A DNA stretch of 64,000 bases from Clostridium frigidicarnis (GTDB taxonomy: Bacteria > Bacillota > Clostridia > Clostridiales > Clostridiaceae). The translations under genes were made by a program, and so were the position numbers. Positions 44,915-53,692 of this stretch are shown one piece after another (the first letter of the stretch is position 1; each line of letters begins with the position of its first letter). Location of the stretch: positions 1-64,000 of the forward strand of contig NZ_FOKI01000013.1 in the NCBI RefSeq assembly GCF_900111985.1, in the 5' to 3' direction. The notes under the pieces are model-generated. The model was not told the origin of the DNA and made no database searches. It saw nothing but the letters and a program-made list of their open reading frames with translations.

Positions 44915-44983
44915 ATGAATTTAAAAATAACCCTATGTATCTCAAAATTGAATAACAAATTTTTCTTTAGCTATTTTAGATAG
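44915..44983 (+). CDS. Candidate Phe/Tyr-rich attenuator leader peptide
   Basis: AGGAG lies 8 bases before this ATG, about 30 bases into the predicted transcript. The frame has 22 codons and stops at TAG 44981-44983. It starts MNLKITL and ends NNKFFFSYFR, so four Phe and one Tyr codons fall in the last seven sense codons. It resembles leader peptides of ribosome-mediated attenuators. Codons 17-19 (TTC TTT AGC) can pair with GCTAAAGA at 45062-45069, so a stalled ribosome would change RNA folding downstream. Not experimentally known; the low GC content favours Phe codons, which weakens the argument somewhat. Confidence 0.6.
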   Translation: MNLKITLCISKLNNKFFFSYFR

Positions 44984-45124
44984 GGTTTGTATCTATAGAT
45001 TGTTACGTTTTTACTAACATAGATACAAATCACACCGATTATGTGTTTTGTATCTATGTTGGCTAAAGACTTTTGTGTTTTTAATAATAGCCTCATAGAT
45101 AATGCTAAGAGGCTATATCCTAGG
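44964..45124 (+). promoter_or_regulatory. Alternative-pairing leader RNA upstream of the NSS transporter
   Basis: TTTGTATCTAT (A, 44986-44996) and AACATAGATACAAA (B, 45016-45029) can pair over 11 bases; B also pairs over 14 bases with TTTGTATCTATGTT (C, 45047-45060). TCTTTAGC (44964-44971, in the peptide codons) pairs with GCTAAAGA (45062-45069). ATAGCCTC (D, 45087-45094) pairs with GAGGCTAT (E, 45109-45116), and E also pairs with ATAGCCTC (F, 45132-45139), the left arm of the terminator. These mutually exclusive stems fit a transcription attenuator. Confidence 0.65.
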
Positions 45125-45167
45125 TAAAAAAATAGCCTCATAGCATAGCTGTGGGGCTATTTTTATT
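45125..45167 (+). terminator. Attenuator terminator in the NSS transporter leader
   Basis: AAATAGCCTCATAG pairs with CTGTGGGGCTATTT (some G-T pairs) around a 5-base loop, with flanking A- and T-runs. It lies 40 bases before the transporter start codon and so must be bypassed for expression. Confidence 0.85.
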
Positions 45168-45206
45168 TATAAATTTATATTCATTAATACCTAGGAGGTT
45201 TTAGTT

Positions 45207-46520
45207 ATGGAAAAAAGAGAAGGATTCTCTAGTAAAATTGGCTTCATAATGTCTTGCGTTGGAGCTGCTGTGGGTTTAGGAAACATATGGATGTTCCCTT
45301 ATAAATTAGGTGAAAATGGTGGTGCAGCATTCTTAATTCCATATTTCATTTTTGTTGCTATTCTTGGCACAGTTGGATTAATTTCAGAATTTGCTTTAGG
45401 TAGACAATTTAAAAAGGGGTCTTTTGGTTCTATTAGTCAAACTCTAAAAAAGAAAAAAATAAAAGGAGGCTCTATAATATCCTTAATCCCCACATTGGGC
45501 TTAACTGGAATCTTTATGTTCTATACTGTTGTAATTGGTTGGATATTAAAATATTTCTTCATAAGCGTAACAGGAGAAATATCATCTATAAACACAGAGG
45601 TTTACTTTTCAACATTTACAGGTAGTCCAAGTGCAGTATTTTGGCATGGACTTGCAGTTATAATAACATTAATAATAGTTAGTTTTGGAGTTTCAAATGG
45701 TATAGAAAAAATTAATAAAGTAATTATTCCGTTATTATTTATTATCTTTATAGTTTTAATTGCAAAATCATTAAGTCTTCCTGGTTCAAATGAAGGAGTA
45801 AAATATCTTCTAACTCCTGATTGGTCTTATCTTTTAAAAGCTAACACTTGGATTGCGGCTATGGGACAAGCTTTTTTCACAGTGTCCTTAACTGGATGTG
45901 CAATGGTTGTTTGTGGAAGTTATGCTAAAAAAGATTTTGATATACCTAATTGTGCTATAAACACTGCTTTTTTCGATACTCTTTCAGCTATGTTAGCTGC
46001 ATTTATGATTATGCCAGCTGTATTTGCTTTAGGTTTAACTCCAACAGCTGGACCAGCATTGCTATTTATAACTGTTCCAAGCATATTCCAAACAATGCAG
46101 TTTGGTAACCTTATAAGTTCATTGTTTTTCTTAAGTATTATTTTTGCTTCAATTTCTTCTTCAATAGCAATGCTAGAAGGTCCTGTTGAAGCAGTTATGA
46201 ATATAACTAATTGGAATAGGAAAAAAACTACTATAATTACTGGTATTTCCGCATTTATTTTATCAATTCCTTTAAGTTTAAGTAGCACTTTGTTTGATAA
46301 CTTCACTAATTTCATAACCATTATATTATCCCCAATTGGTGCACTTATTGCTGCTATTATCTTCTTCTACGTTTTAGATCCTAACACAGCTTTAAGTGAA
46401 TTAAATTTAGGTGCAAAACATAAACTTGGAGTTTGGTTTATGAAATTAGGAAAATATATATTTGTACCAACCACTATTGTTGTTATAATCCTTGGAATAA
46501 TCTATGGTGGTATTGGCTAA
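45207..46520 (+). CDS. Sodium-dependent NSS (SNF) family amino acid transporter
   Basis: This 437-residue membrane protein of the neurotransmitter:sodium symporter family has 11-12 helices. The N-terminus GFSSKIGFIMSCVGAAVGLGNIWMFPYKLGENGGAAFL is the TM1 unwound substrate/Na+ site. GQAFFTVSLTGCAMVVCGSY is TM6, and SSSIAMLEGPVEAV part of TM8. Bacterial members such as TnaT, LeuT and Tyt1 move amino acids, often hydrophobic or aromatic. AGGAGG lies 8 bases before the ATG. The preceding leader suggests control by Phe/Tyr, so aromatic amino acid transport is a reasonable prediction. Confidence 0.92.
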   Translation: MEKREGFSSKIGFIMSCVGAAVGLGNIWMFPYKLGENGGAAFLIPYFIFVAILGTVGLISEFALGRQFKKGSFGSISQTLKKKKIKGGSIISLIPTLGLTGIFMFYTVVIGWILKYFFISVTGEISSINTEVYFSTFTGSPSAVFWHGLAVIITLIIVSFGVSNGIEKINKVIIPLLFIIFIVLIAKSLSLPGSNEGVKYLLTPDWSYLLKANTWIAAMGQAFFTVSLTGCAMVVCGSYAKKDFDIPNCAINTAFFDTLSAMLAAFMIMPAVFALGLTPTAGPALLFITVPSIFQTMQFGNLISSLFFLSIIFASISSSIAMLEGPVEAVMNITNWNRKKTTIITGISAFILSIPLSLSSTLFDNFTNFITIILSPIGALIAAIIFFYVLDPNTALSELNLGAKHKLGVWFMKLGKYIFVPTTIVVIILGIIYGGIG

Positions 46521-46538
46521 ACATTTATTATGTATAAA

Positions 46539-46570
46539 AAAACAAAAGGGAAATAAATCCCTTTTGTTTT
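46539..46570. terminator. Bidirectional terminator between NSS transporter and redox pair
   Basis: AAAACAAAAGGG (46539-46550) and CCCTTTTGTTTT (46559-46570) pair perfectly. It serves two converging genes. Confidence 0.9.
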
Positions 46571-46580
46571 TTGTGTTTAT

Positions 46581-47783
46581 TTATTGCTCTATTATAGGTA
46601 TTTCTATTTCCAAATCAGTTATTGGGTAAGTTGAACATGGATGAATATATCCAAAAATCATATCCCCTTTTCTTCTTCCATCGCACTCTGGACTTACTGC
46701 TATTTTCCCGGAAATAAGCTTAGAACGACAAAATCCACATTCTCCTGAGCGGCATTGTGAAGGACAAATTATTCCCGCTCTTTCTAAAGCTACTAATATA
46801 CTCTCTGAACCTAGTGCTGGAATTTTAATACTTCCTTTTCCAACTTTAACAGTTATATTAAATTTTTTATCCATGTTAATCTTTAACATTTCATTATTTA
46901 ATAAAAACGCCTTATCTTCTCCCATAACCTCTTGTCTTATACGTCTAGACGGTATATTAAGATTTTTCATCTCATTTTCTAAAAACCTATACATAGCAGT
47001 TGGACCACATAGATAAAAAGTTTTATTTTTACTATCAATATATTTATTTATAAGTTCTGAATTTATAAATCCTGTTTCTCCTTCCCAATTTGAATCATGT
47101 TCTGCCAAAACATAAACAATTTTTATTTTTCCTTTAGATTGTTTTTCATAATTATCAAGTTCATCTTTAAATGCTATTTCTTCTACACTATTAGCACCAT
47201 AAAACATTGTAAAATTTAAAGGCAGATCTTTTTCAACTATATTTTTAACTATAGAATATATAGGTGTAACTCCACATCCACCACATATTCCTATTAATTC
47301 TTTTGTATCCCTTATTTCATTATATCCAAAGAATCCTGTAGGAGATGACGTTTTTATTTTTGTTCCAACAGTCCAGTTTTTAAAAATATAATTAGTTAAA
47401 AGTCCATCTTCCTTAAACTTTATAGATATTGAGTAATATCCAGATTTTATTGCATCCTGAGGTGTGGAACACAAGGAGTATGCTCTCGTTATTGGACAGT
47501 CATCAACAACAAATTTTATGCTTAAATATTGTCCCGATTTAAAAATAGGTAATTCCCTTGTTCCAAAATCCTTATTTGCTACTAATTTAAATGTTCTCAT
47601 TGTAGGAGTTTCTTGTCTTACCTCTTTAATAATAAGATTTAATTGTTTTGGATGAAGCTTTTGTGCTAATTCCCCTACTGGGTCATTTAAATCTATTTTA
47701 TCCTTCTCTGAATTTATAATTTTTTTTCTTTCTTTCAAAATTCCCCATGGACTTTTTATAGTATTTACATATTTTCCACTCAT
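46581..47783 (-). CDS. Flavin reductase with C-terminal [2Fe-2S] ferredoxin domain
   Basis: The 400-residue protein has an FAD-binding domain with ITRAYSLCSTP, an NAD(P)-binding domain beginning LIGICGGCGVTPIYSIV and containing FYLCGPTAMYRFL, and a plant-type ferredoxin domain with CPSQCRSGECGFC and a later HPCSTYP Cys. An extra ~60 N-terminal residues are of unknown role. It moves electrons from NAD(P)H through FAD to [2Fe-2S]. The partner is probably the CrtI-like oxidoreductase encoded directly upstream (TAATG overlap). Related to CDP-6-deoxy-glucose reductase/BenC/HcR-type enzymes; the pathway is unknown. Confidence 0.88.
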   Translation of the reverse strand: MSGKYVNTIKSPWGILKERKKIINSEKDKIDLNDPVGELAQKLHPKQLNLIIKEVRQETPTMRTFKLVANKDFGTRELPIFKSGQYLSIKFVVDDCPITRAYSLCSTPQDAIKSGYYSISIKFKEDGLLTNYIFKNWTVGTKIKTSSPTGFFGYNEIRDTKELIGICGGCGVTPIYSIVKNIVEKDLPLNFTMFYGANSVEEIAFKDELDNYEKQSKGKIKIVYVLAEHDSNWEGETGFINSELINKYIDSKNKTFYLCGPTAMYRFLENEMKNLNIPSRRIRQEVMGEDKAFLLNNEMLKINMDKKFNITVKVGKGSIKIPALGSESILVALERAGIICPSQCRSGECGFCRSKLISGKIAVSPECDGRRKGDMIFGYIHPCSTYPITDLEIEIPIIEQ

Positions 47784-49354
47784 TACTTACTGCCCCCCAT
47801 ATATCTTATTGCTTTGTTTGTAGTTAATCTTGTAAGTCTAATAATAGGTGTATATCCATGGGTACTTTGAGAACATCCTCCTACAAAATATAATCCACTT
47901 ACTTCTTTTTTATTTTCAAACTTTTCTGCTGCAAGTCTTACAACCGCTGAATTCCACGGAGTCTGTTCATGACCAAATACCTGTCCTTTATATGCCCCTG
48001 TATATCTATTCCAAGTAATTGGAGTTACCATTTCAACTTCTTCAATATGATCTCTTATTTTAGCACCTGTAATCTTTTCAAATATATCTATCATTTCTTC
48101 TCCAAAACGAGTCTTTAAATCCTCATAGTCCTCTATTAAAACATCTTTAAATATATCTCCAAATACTAACCAAGAAATAGTAAGCTGACATCTTCCTTCT
48201 CCTGTAGCTCCTGGTATTGCATTATCTAAACAAATGGCTGATAAAAACCCTTCTGGATTTAATGTAAATAGTGAATCATAGATTTTTCTAGTATCCATGG
48301 TATTTGTTATAAAATACTCATAATACTTTATTCCAAGGTCTTCTGGATTAGCATCTAATCCTAAATATATAGCAATAGATGAACATGTGTTTACTTCAGC
48401 ATTGGTTTTCTTTACACTAAATTCTGGAGCTGAAGTTATTGGTGTTATCATCTTTCCATATACAAGTTCTGGATGTGCATTAGATAATACACATTTAGTT
48501 TTTATATAAGTTCCATCTTTGAGTTCCACAGCTATAACCTTATTGTTTTCTACATGTATTTTTTCAACTTTACAGTTATATTCAATCTGCCCACCTAGTT
48601 CCTTAGTTCTTTCTGCAATAGCTGTTGATAATGCATGAGACCTATTTGCTGGTATATATGCTCCAGTATATATATATCCATATAACATGTATCCCCATAA
48701 TAAAAATGTTAAAGCATCCACAGATGGTCCTTGATAACACCAGTATGCATGCAATATACTCTTTATTCTGTTTGGAAGTTCAAATTCTTTTTCAACTTCT
48801 TCAATAGTCATATGAGAATATTTAATAAAGTTAGGATATTTTCTTTTCACAGTAATAATATTTGGTAACTTTCCTTTCATCTCTTGATCTACCATATAAT
48901 TTATAGCTTCATACATTTCCTTACACAATTCCATATATCTAGTTACTTCTTTTTTCACCCCTGGCGATTCCTTTTCCATGCATTCTATAAATTCATTTAT
49001 TCCAAAAGGTACGCATACATTTATATCTTCTTCTGGTACTATAAGTACATAAGCTTCTGGAACAGCCTCAAACTCATATTTAACCCCCAACCTGTCTAAT
49101 GTTTTTCTTACATCATAGCTCTGTTTCTTTGTACCCACATCAAGAATTTCATGTAATGTAGCCTCAAATTCATATCTTCCTCTAACAAAAGAAGTTGCAA
49201 ACCCTCCTGCTAAATTGTGTTGTTCTAATATTAAAGTTCTCTTTCCTTCATAAGCAAGTTCACATCCAGCCATAAGACCGCCAATCCCTGCCCCTATAAC
49301 CACTGCATCATATTCTTTGTCAAATCTAGATAATAAAAAATCTTTCATTTCCAT
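47783..49354 (-). CDS. CrtI/RetSat-like FAD-dependent oxidoreductase
   Basis: This 523-residue flavoprotein begins YDAVVIGAGIGGLMAGCELA with a dinucleotide-binding GxGxxG and EQHNLAGGFATSFVRG. The C-terminal FAD motif is SGLYFVGGCSQSTHGYTPII. The fold is that of phytoene desaturases and retinol saturases, but no carotenoid genes are near. Coupling with a ferredoxin-type reductase suggests a reductive role, such as saturation of a lipid or polyene, in this anaerobe. GGGGGATG precedes the ATG. The substrate is unknown. Confidence 0.85.
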   Translation of the reverse strand: MEMKDFLLSRFDKEYDAVVIGAGIGGLMAGCELAYEGKRTLILEQHNLAGGFATSFVRGRYEFEATLHEILDVGTKKQSYDVRKTLDRLGVKYEFEAVPEAYVLIVPEEDINVCVPFGINEFIECMEKESPGVKKEVTRYMELCKEMYEAINYMVDQEMKGKLPNIITVKRKYPNFIKYSHMTIEEVEKEFELPNRIKSILHAYWCYQGPSVDALTFLLWGYMLYGYIYTGAYIPANRSHALSTAIAERTKELGGQIEYNCKVEKIHVENNKVIAVELKDGTYIKTKCVLSNAHPELVYGKMITPITSAPEFSVKKTNAEVNTCSSIAIYLGLDANPEDLGIKYYEYFITNTMDTRKIYDSLFTLNPEGFLSAICLDNAIPGATGEGRCQLTISWLVFGDIFKDVLIEDYEDLKTRFGEEMIDIFEKITGAKIRDHIEEVEMVTPITWNRYTGAYKGQVFGHEQTPWNSAVVRLAAEKFENKKEVSGLYFVGGCSQSTHGYTPIIRLTRLTTNKAIRYMGGSK

Positions 49355-49454
49355 CTTTCATCCCCCTTATGTTCTTAACTTTATTTTAGTTGCAACATAA
49401 TAATGTATATGATGAAAAATGTAGTTTTAACCCCTTAAGTATTATAAATAAAAA

Positions 49455-49480
49455 GGATTAAAAGTTAATACTCTTAATCC
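49455..49480 (-). terminator. Terminator of the GH101-like gene
   Basis: GGATTAAA and TTAATCC pair; TTTTTATTTAT follows on the minus strand. It lies 26 bases after the stop codon. Confidence 0.8.
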
Positions 49481-49505
49481 CCTTTGTTTTAGGCACATTC
49501 CTTTT

Positions 49506-51815
49506 TTACGCTCCTGGTTTGTATACTTCTTTTTTATCTCCTCTATATATTATTAATGATTGTCCCTCTATTACATCATCATTATACTTAAAATCCTTAT
49601 TAGAGAAATTACAAACTACTTTTATATCATCTCCATACTGAGTCATTTGAACTAACTTGTTCTCAGATAACACCTTAAAATCAGTCATTTCTTTATTAAT
49701 TACTTCTTTGCTGAACTTTGACCAAACTTTAGAATGTTCAGATATTTTAGTTCCATGTTCCTCCCATTGAAACTTATCTAGATGGTAAAGTGAAGGTACA
49801 TTATAAAGAATTTCATATAACATTCTATTTTTGACCTCATCCTTAATTTTTAAAGTTGACCATTCCCATTGATATGTTGTTATAACTGAATCATTATAAA
49901 CTAATTTAAATAGAGGTACATTATAAGTATTATCTAAAAAGATTTTTTTGTACTCTTCCTTTACTGGAACTTCCTTAGAATATTTTTCTGGAACCCCCCC
50001 ATTTGGTGAATAATATCTACCCAAATAATATTTGCTATCTTTGTTCTTCTTCATATCATCATCCATCCAAGAAAATGCTGGTATTTCTATTCCATGAGCA
50101 AACGCTATTGTAGAACTTGCAAAATCATTTCCACCTTCTGATCCTATAACCATATTTTTATCATTTCCTATATAAGCCATTCTATCTAATCTAGCCTTTA
50201 AATCTTCTTTCTGAGTTGTTATATGATCCTTGGAATAATCATCATAAACTTCCCCTGTTGCATCACAATCAATAAACCAAGAATTAAAGTTAACTCCAGT
50301 GTTCAAAATACTCTTTACTCTTTCTTCTACAGATGGCATTGACAATGTTGGATTCAATTTTCTTCCAACATTTTGAAATCCACTTAACTTTTTACCTTTT
50401 TTATCTGTAACAGTTGCATTTTCATATAAGGTTTTATCTTCAAACTCAGCTGTATTCCACTGTTCTTTTCCTGGCTCATGTATGGAATGGTATGAATCAT
50501 ATGGTCCTATAAGGTATCCATTATCATTAGCATACTTAACCATTTCTGGTTTTATAAAACCTTGAGTCCAATTATCTAATCCTATCCAAGCATTATCTAA
50601 TCCAGAGTCCTTTATATCTTTCAACAAGTCTGTAGTTCTATCACTTGCCCATTGCTCAACAGGCATAAATACCCCTTCCATATTTTCATTAAGAGCTCTC
50701 TTGTTTAGATCTATTATTTCAACTTGATTTAAATTGTTACTTCCCTTTTTAAGTAACTCTTCCATTTTCGCATCCTTTTTAGGAAATACCTCTTCATTGT
50801 AGAAATCAGGTAATGTTAATACATCACTTAATCCTTGGCATATTGTATTCTTATTATATTTATCAACATAATCCTTTGTACCCGCTTCTTCTAATGCTTT
50901 AACCTTTTCAGTAGAATCCTCAATTTTATTTTTCAATAAAGTCTTTATCCATTCTACAGGTTTGCTTCCACTACTCTTTCTAAATAAATCCCAGTTTATA
51001 TCCTTCTCTGATATAACAGTTGTATCCCATAAATACATATGAGTGGCACCATAAAGTTTTTCTATATTTTTATTATCCTTAGCTTTTTCTTCTAAAGTTT
51101 TAAATTCCCCTTTTTCTATAACGTAATTTCTATAAACTTTGCTAATATCAACAGGATTGTTCTGTGTGAAATAAATTCTAAATCCATAATCCTTGTCTTT
51201 ATTTATCTTTGTATATTCATGATTAAATGAAAATTCAATACCCTGTTTTGTATTAAAATTTATACTATCATTAAACATATCATCCATTAGATATACAGCT
51301 GAATAACTTTCATAATTAACTGCAAAAAATCCCATAGAAAAAGATTGTATTACGTCTATTTCCTTTTCATTTAAATACTTCATCCAATTATCATCATTCT
51401 TTGGGATTGATTTTCCTTCACCTAAAGGTAAAATATAATTTTCTCCTTCTACTTTTGGCCAAGTAAATTCATTTTCATCATCCTTAATAGATTTAATTTT
51501 TACATCTATATACTGTTTTTCTTTTTTTAAATTAACCTGAATTCCCTCATTAGGATAAGACCATGACATAGTTGAGGAATCCTCTTTTAAATTAGATACC
51601 TCTCTCTTATCCATTGCTTTAGAAATAACTTCTTCTTTTCCATTACATTCAGCTATTATTTCAAAAGTTTCAGGATTAACTTTATAATTGAAATTTAATG
51701 TATCCACTACTGATTTGGTATATTCCACTTGGTTTTTTATATTTTTCTTTGAATACGAAGCCATTATTCCTGCTAACACGGTTATACTCATTAACAAACA
51801 TATTATTTTCTTCAT
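49506..51815 (-). CDS. Secreted glycoside hydrolase, GH101-like
   Basis: This 769-residue protein has a Sec signal peptide at residues 1-22 (LLMSITVLAGIMASYS; no lipobox Cys). The barrel-like region contains WFIDCDATGEVYDDYS (Asp near 514) and MVIGSEGGNDFASS (Glu near 559), which look like the nucleophile and acid/base of endo-alpha-N-acetylgalactosaminidase-like enzymes. It is much shorter than classic multi-domain GH101 proteins and has no sorting signal. Release of galactosamine-containing glycans would suit the PTS operon at 35-41 kb. The family call is by recollection of motifs and is moderately certain. Confidence 0.68.
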   Translation of the reverse strand: MKKIICLLMSITVLAGIMASYSKKNIKNQVEYTKSVVDTLNFNYKVNPETFEIIAECNGKEEVISKAMDKREVSNLKEDSSTMSWSYPNEGIQVNLKKEKQYIDVKIKSIKDDENEFTWPKVEGENYILPLGEGKSIPKNDDNWMKYLNEKEIDVIQSFSMGFFAVNYESYSAVYLMDDMFNDSINFNTKQGIEFSFNHEYTKINKDKDYGFRIYFTQNNPVDISKVYRNYVIEKGEFKTLEEKAKDNKNIEKLYGATHMYLWDTTVISEKDINWDLFRKSSGSKPVEWIKTLLKNKIEDSTEKVKALEEAGTKDYVDKYNKNTICQGLSDVLTLPDFYNEEVFPKKDAKMEELLKKGSNNLNQVEIIDLNKRALNENMEGVFMPVEQWASDRTTDLLKDIKDSGLDNAWIGLDNWTQGFIKPEMVKYANDNGYLIGPYDSYHSIHEPGKEQWNTAEFEDKTLYENATVTDKKGKKLSGFQNVGRKLNPTLSMPSVEERVKSILNTGVNFNSWFIDCDATGEVYDDYSKDHITTQKEDLKARLDRMAYIGNDKNMVIGSEGGNDFASSTIAFAHGIEIPAFSWMDDDMKKNKDSKYYLGRYYSPNGGVPEKYSKEVPVKEEYKKIFLDNTYNVPLFKLVYNDSVITTYQWEWSTLKIKDEVKNRMLYEILYNVPSLYHLDKFQWEEHGTKISEHSKVWSKFSKEVINKEMTDFKVLSENKLVQMTQYGDDIKVVCNFSNKDFKYNDDVIEGQSLIIYRGDKKEVYKPGA

Positions 51816-51982
51816 TTATTTTCACCTCCAAAAACAAATATACTATATTTATGTCACATGAATTTAACATTGTATAAGTTATTTTTTCTTTCATGTATTA
51901 AACAATATTAATAAAAACTGTTTTTTTTGATTAGTTACACATTTTATATTAATATGATTGTATGAATTTATTTTTATAAAAA

Positions 51983-52006
51983 ACTTCATCTCAACCTAAG
52001 AATCAC
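51983..52006. repeat. Shared 24-base intergenic element, copy 1
   Basis: ACTTCATCTCAACCTAAG plus AATCAC recurs with two changes at 59592-59615. It lies about 165 bases from the GH101-like start and 180 before the SDR gene. The rest of the 51816-52185 gap is AT-rich with no recognised gene. Confidence 0.5.
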
Positions 52007-52185
52007 TTTATATTTACATTTATTTTATTAATCATAATGAAGTCTATACTTAATAGGATAATAGCCATGGATATTTTCATTGTTCTAGTTAACTTTCAAA
52101 GAAGTGAGCTCATACTAAGAATTCCATTATCATAGAGTAGTAACCTTTTATAAAATATAAATAATAATTTAATGGAGGATTAATA

Positions 52186-53052
52186 ATGAAAAAAATTTTA
52201 GTAACTGGCTCCAACGGTTTCTTAGCTTCTAGATTTATTGATTTTTATAAAGATAAATATGATATAGTTCCTTTAACTAGAAACACTTTAGATATAACCG
52301 TTGAAAATCAAGTTTTAGATTTTTTTAAGCATAATAAATTTGATTTAGTTTTTCACACAGCTGCTATTTCTGACACTCAAAAATGTGAGAGAGAACCAGA
52401 TTTAGCTGAAGAAATAAATGTAAGATCCACTTTAAACATAGCTAAAGCATGTACATTAAAAAACTCTACTTTGGTTTTTGCTAGTAGTGACCAAATTTTT
52501 AATGGAAATAGTAATAATGGACCCTATGCTGAAACTATATTGCCAAATCCCAACACAGTTTATGGACATACTAAGTTTGAATGCGAAACTCGTATAAAGG
52601 AATTTATGGATAACTATTATAATTTAAGATTAACTTGGCTCTTTACTTTTCCTGAAAGATGTAAAAAAGTTAATACCAATATAATTACTAATACCTTAAA
52701 TGCTATTTTCAATAACTCTAAATTGAAACTTTCAGATAATGAATTTAGAGGCATGACTTATGTTTATGATGTTATAGAAAACTTTGAAAAACTGATTACA
52801 CTTCCATATGGAGATTATAATTATGGTAGTGAAAATAACTTATCAACTTATGATATAGCTTGTTATTTGTTAAAATCTATGAATTTATCTAATAGAATTG
52901 ACTCAACATTGATTATGGACGCTGAAAGATTTAAAGATCTCAAAAGAGATTTGAGAATTAGCAACAAAAAACTAAAAGAAAATTCTATAATATTTCCTAT
53001 AACTACAGAAGGTTTAATGAAATGCATTTATGATTTTGGTATTAATAAATAA
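52186..53052 (+). CDS. NAD(P)-dependent sugar-nucleotide reductase (RmlD-like SDR)
   Basis: This 288-residue extended SDR protein begins ILVTGSNGFLASRFIDFY (GxxGxxA-type loop). It has HTAAISDTQKCEREPDLA, SSDQIFNGN in the catalytic Ser position, and VYGHTKFECE with the catalytic Tyr-Lys. This pattern is close to dTDP-4-dehydrorhamnose reductase RmlD and related proteins. No other dTDP-rhamnose gene is nearby, so the substrate is uncertain. GGAGG lies 8 bases before the ATG. It is monocistronic. Confidence 0.85.
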   Translation: MKKILVTGSNGFLASRFIDFYKDKYDIVPLTRNTLDITVENQVLDFFKHNKFDLVFHTAAISDTQKCEREPDLAEEINVRSTLNIAKACTLKNSTLVFASSDQIFNGNSNNGPYAETILPNPNTVYGHTKFECETRIKEFMDNYYNLRLTWLFTFPERCKKVNTNIITNTLNAIFNNSKLKLSDNEFRGMTYVYDVIENFEKLITLPYGDYNYGSENNLSTYDIACYLLKSMNLSNRIDSTLIMDAERFKDLKRDLRISNKKLKENSIIFPITTEGLMKCIYDFGINK

Positions 53053-53277
53053 ATAATAGATGATTCATTATGATTTTTATATACTTTTTTCTATAAGCAC
53101 ATTATATAAAAATAAACTTTAATGGTTTCCCTTTATCAGTAAGTTAATATTTAACTTTTGAAATTATCTCTACATAAACTTTTGGTCCAACAAAATTGTT
53201 TTATTTTAGTGAAGTTTTAAATTTCCAAAAATAAAATTCAAGTAAATATTTGTTATTAATATAGTTTTTCACCAATC

Positions 53278-53311
53278 AAAAAGAACTCTTATTGATTTAA
53301 GAGTTCTTTTT
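53278..53311. terminator. Bidirectional terminator
   Basis: AAAAAGAACTCTT and AAGAGTTCTTTTT pair perfectly. It lies 8 bases after the NifX-like stop codon on the minus strand. Confidence 0.88.
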
Positions 53312-53318
53312 GCATTTA

Positions 53319-53690
53319 TTAATGGTGCGAACATCCATCATGACTACATGTATGATTACTTGGAAATTGAACTAACTTATCTTGTTTAAACATTTCTAAA
53401 TTATTGCCTATAGTTCCTTCTTGAGCCTTATAAACCTTAATTCCCATAGAATTTAGTTTAACTATTGCCCCTTGACCTATTCCACCTACTACTACTGCAT
53501 CTACAACTTCACCTGATAATGCTTTTATAGGTTGGCATTTTCCATGTTCATGTCCTAAATCTCCATTACCTACAGTGGTAACTTCATTTTTATCTAAGTC
53601 ACATATTACAAACATTGGTGCTGTTCCAAAATGACCATATGGCATACTGTCCATTCCCTCATTGGATTTTACCGGAAAACATACTCTCAT
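53319..53690 (-). CDS. NifB/NifX-type dinitrogenase iron-molybdenum cofactor family protein
   Basis: This 123-residue protein has the Nitro_FeMo-Co fold: VCFPVKSNEGMDSMPYGHFG, FVICDLDKNEVTTVGN and AVVVGGIGQGAIVKLNSMGIKVY. A His/Cys-rich tail (HTCSHDGCSHH) likely binds metal. Stand-alone members are common in anaerobes without nitrogenase and may handle Fe-S or Mo-Fe-S clusters. It is two bases after the ArsR gene, so it is probably controlled by it. AAGGAGG precedes the ATG. Confidence 0.9.
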   Translation of the reverse strand: MRVCFPVKSNEGMDSMPYGHFGTAPMFVICDLDKNEVTTVGNGDLGHEHGKCQPIKALSGEVVDAVVVGGIGQGAIVKLNSMGIKVYKAQEGTIGNNLEMFKQDKLVQFPSNHTCSHDGCSHH

Positions 53691-53692
53691 TT

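Noticed and set aside
44880-45206. T-box, glycine or lysine riboswitch before the NSS transporter
   Set aside because: No T-box core (TGGNACCGCG-like), no GA motif, and no glycine or lysine aptamer consensus could be found. The leader peptide with alternative stems fits better.
49487-49500. Further copy of the hairpin repeat
   Set aside because: Only about ten bases (GAATGTGCCTAA-like) match; too short to support.
51682-51894. Small minus-strand ORF over the GH101-like start
   Set aside because: It overlaps the signal-peptide coding region in another frame and has no family features.
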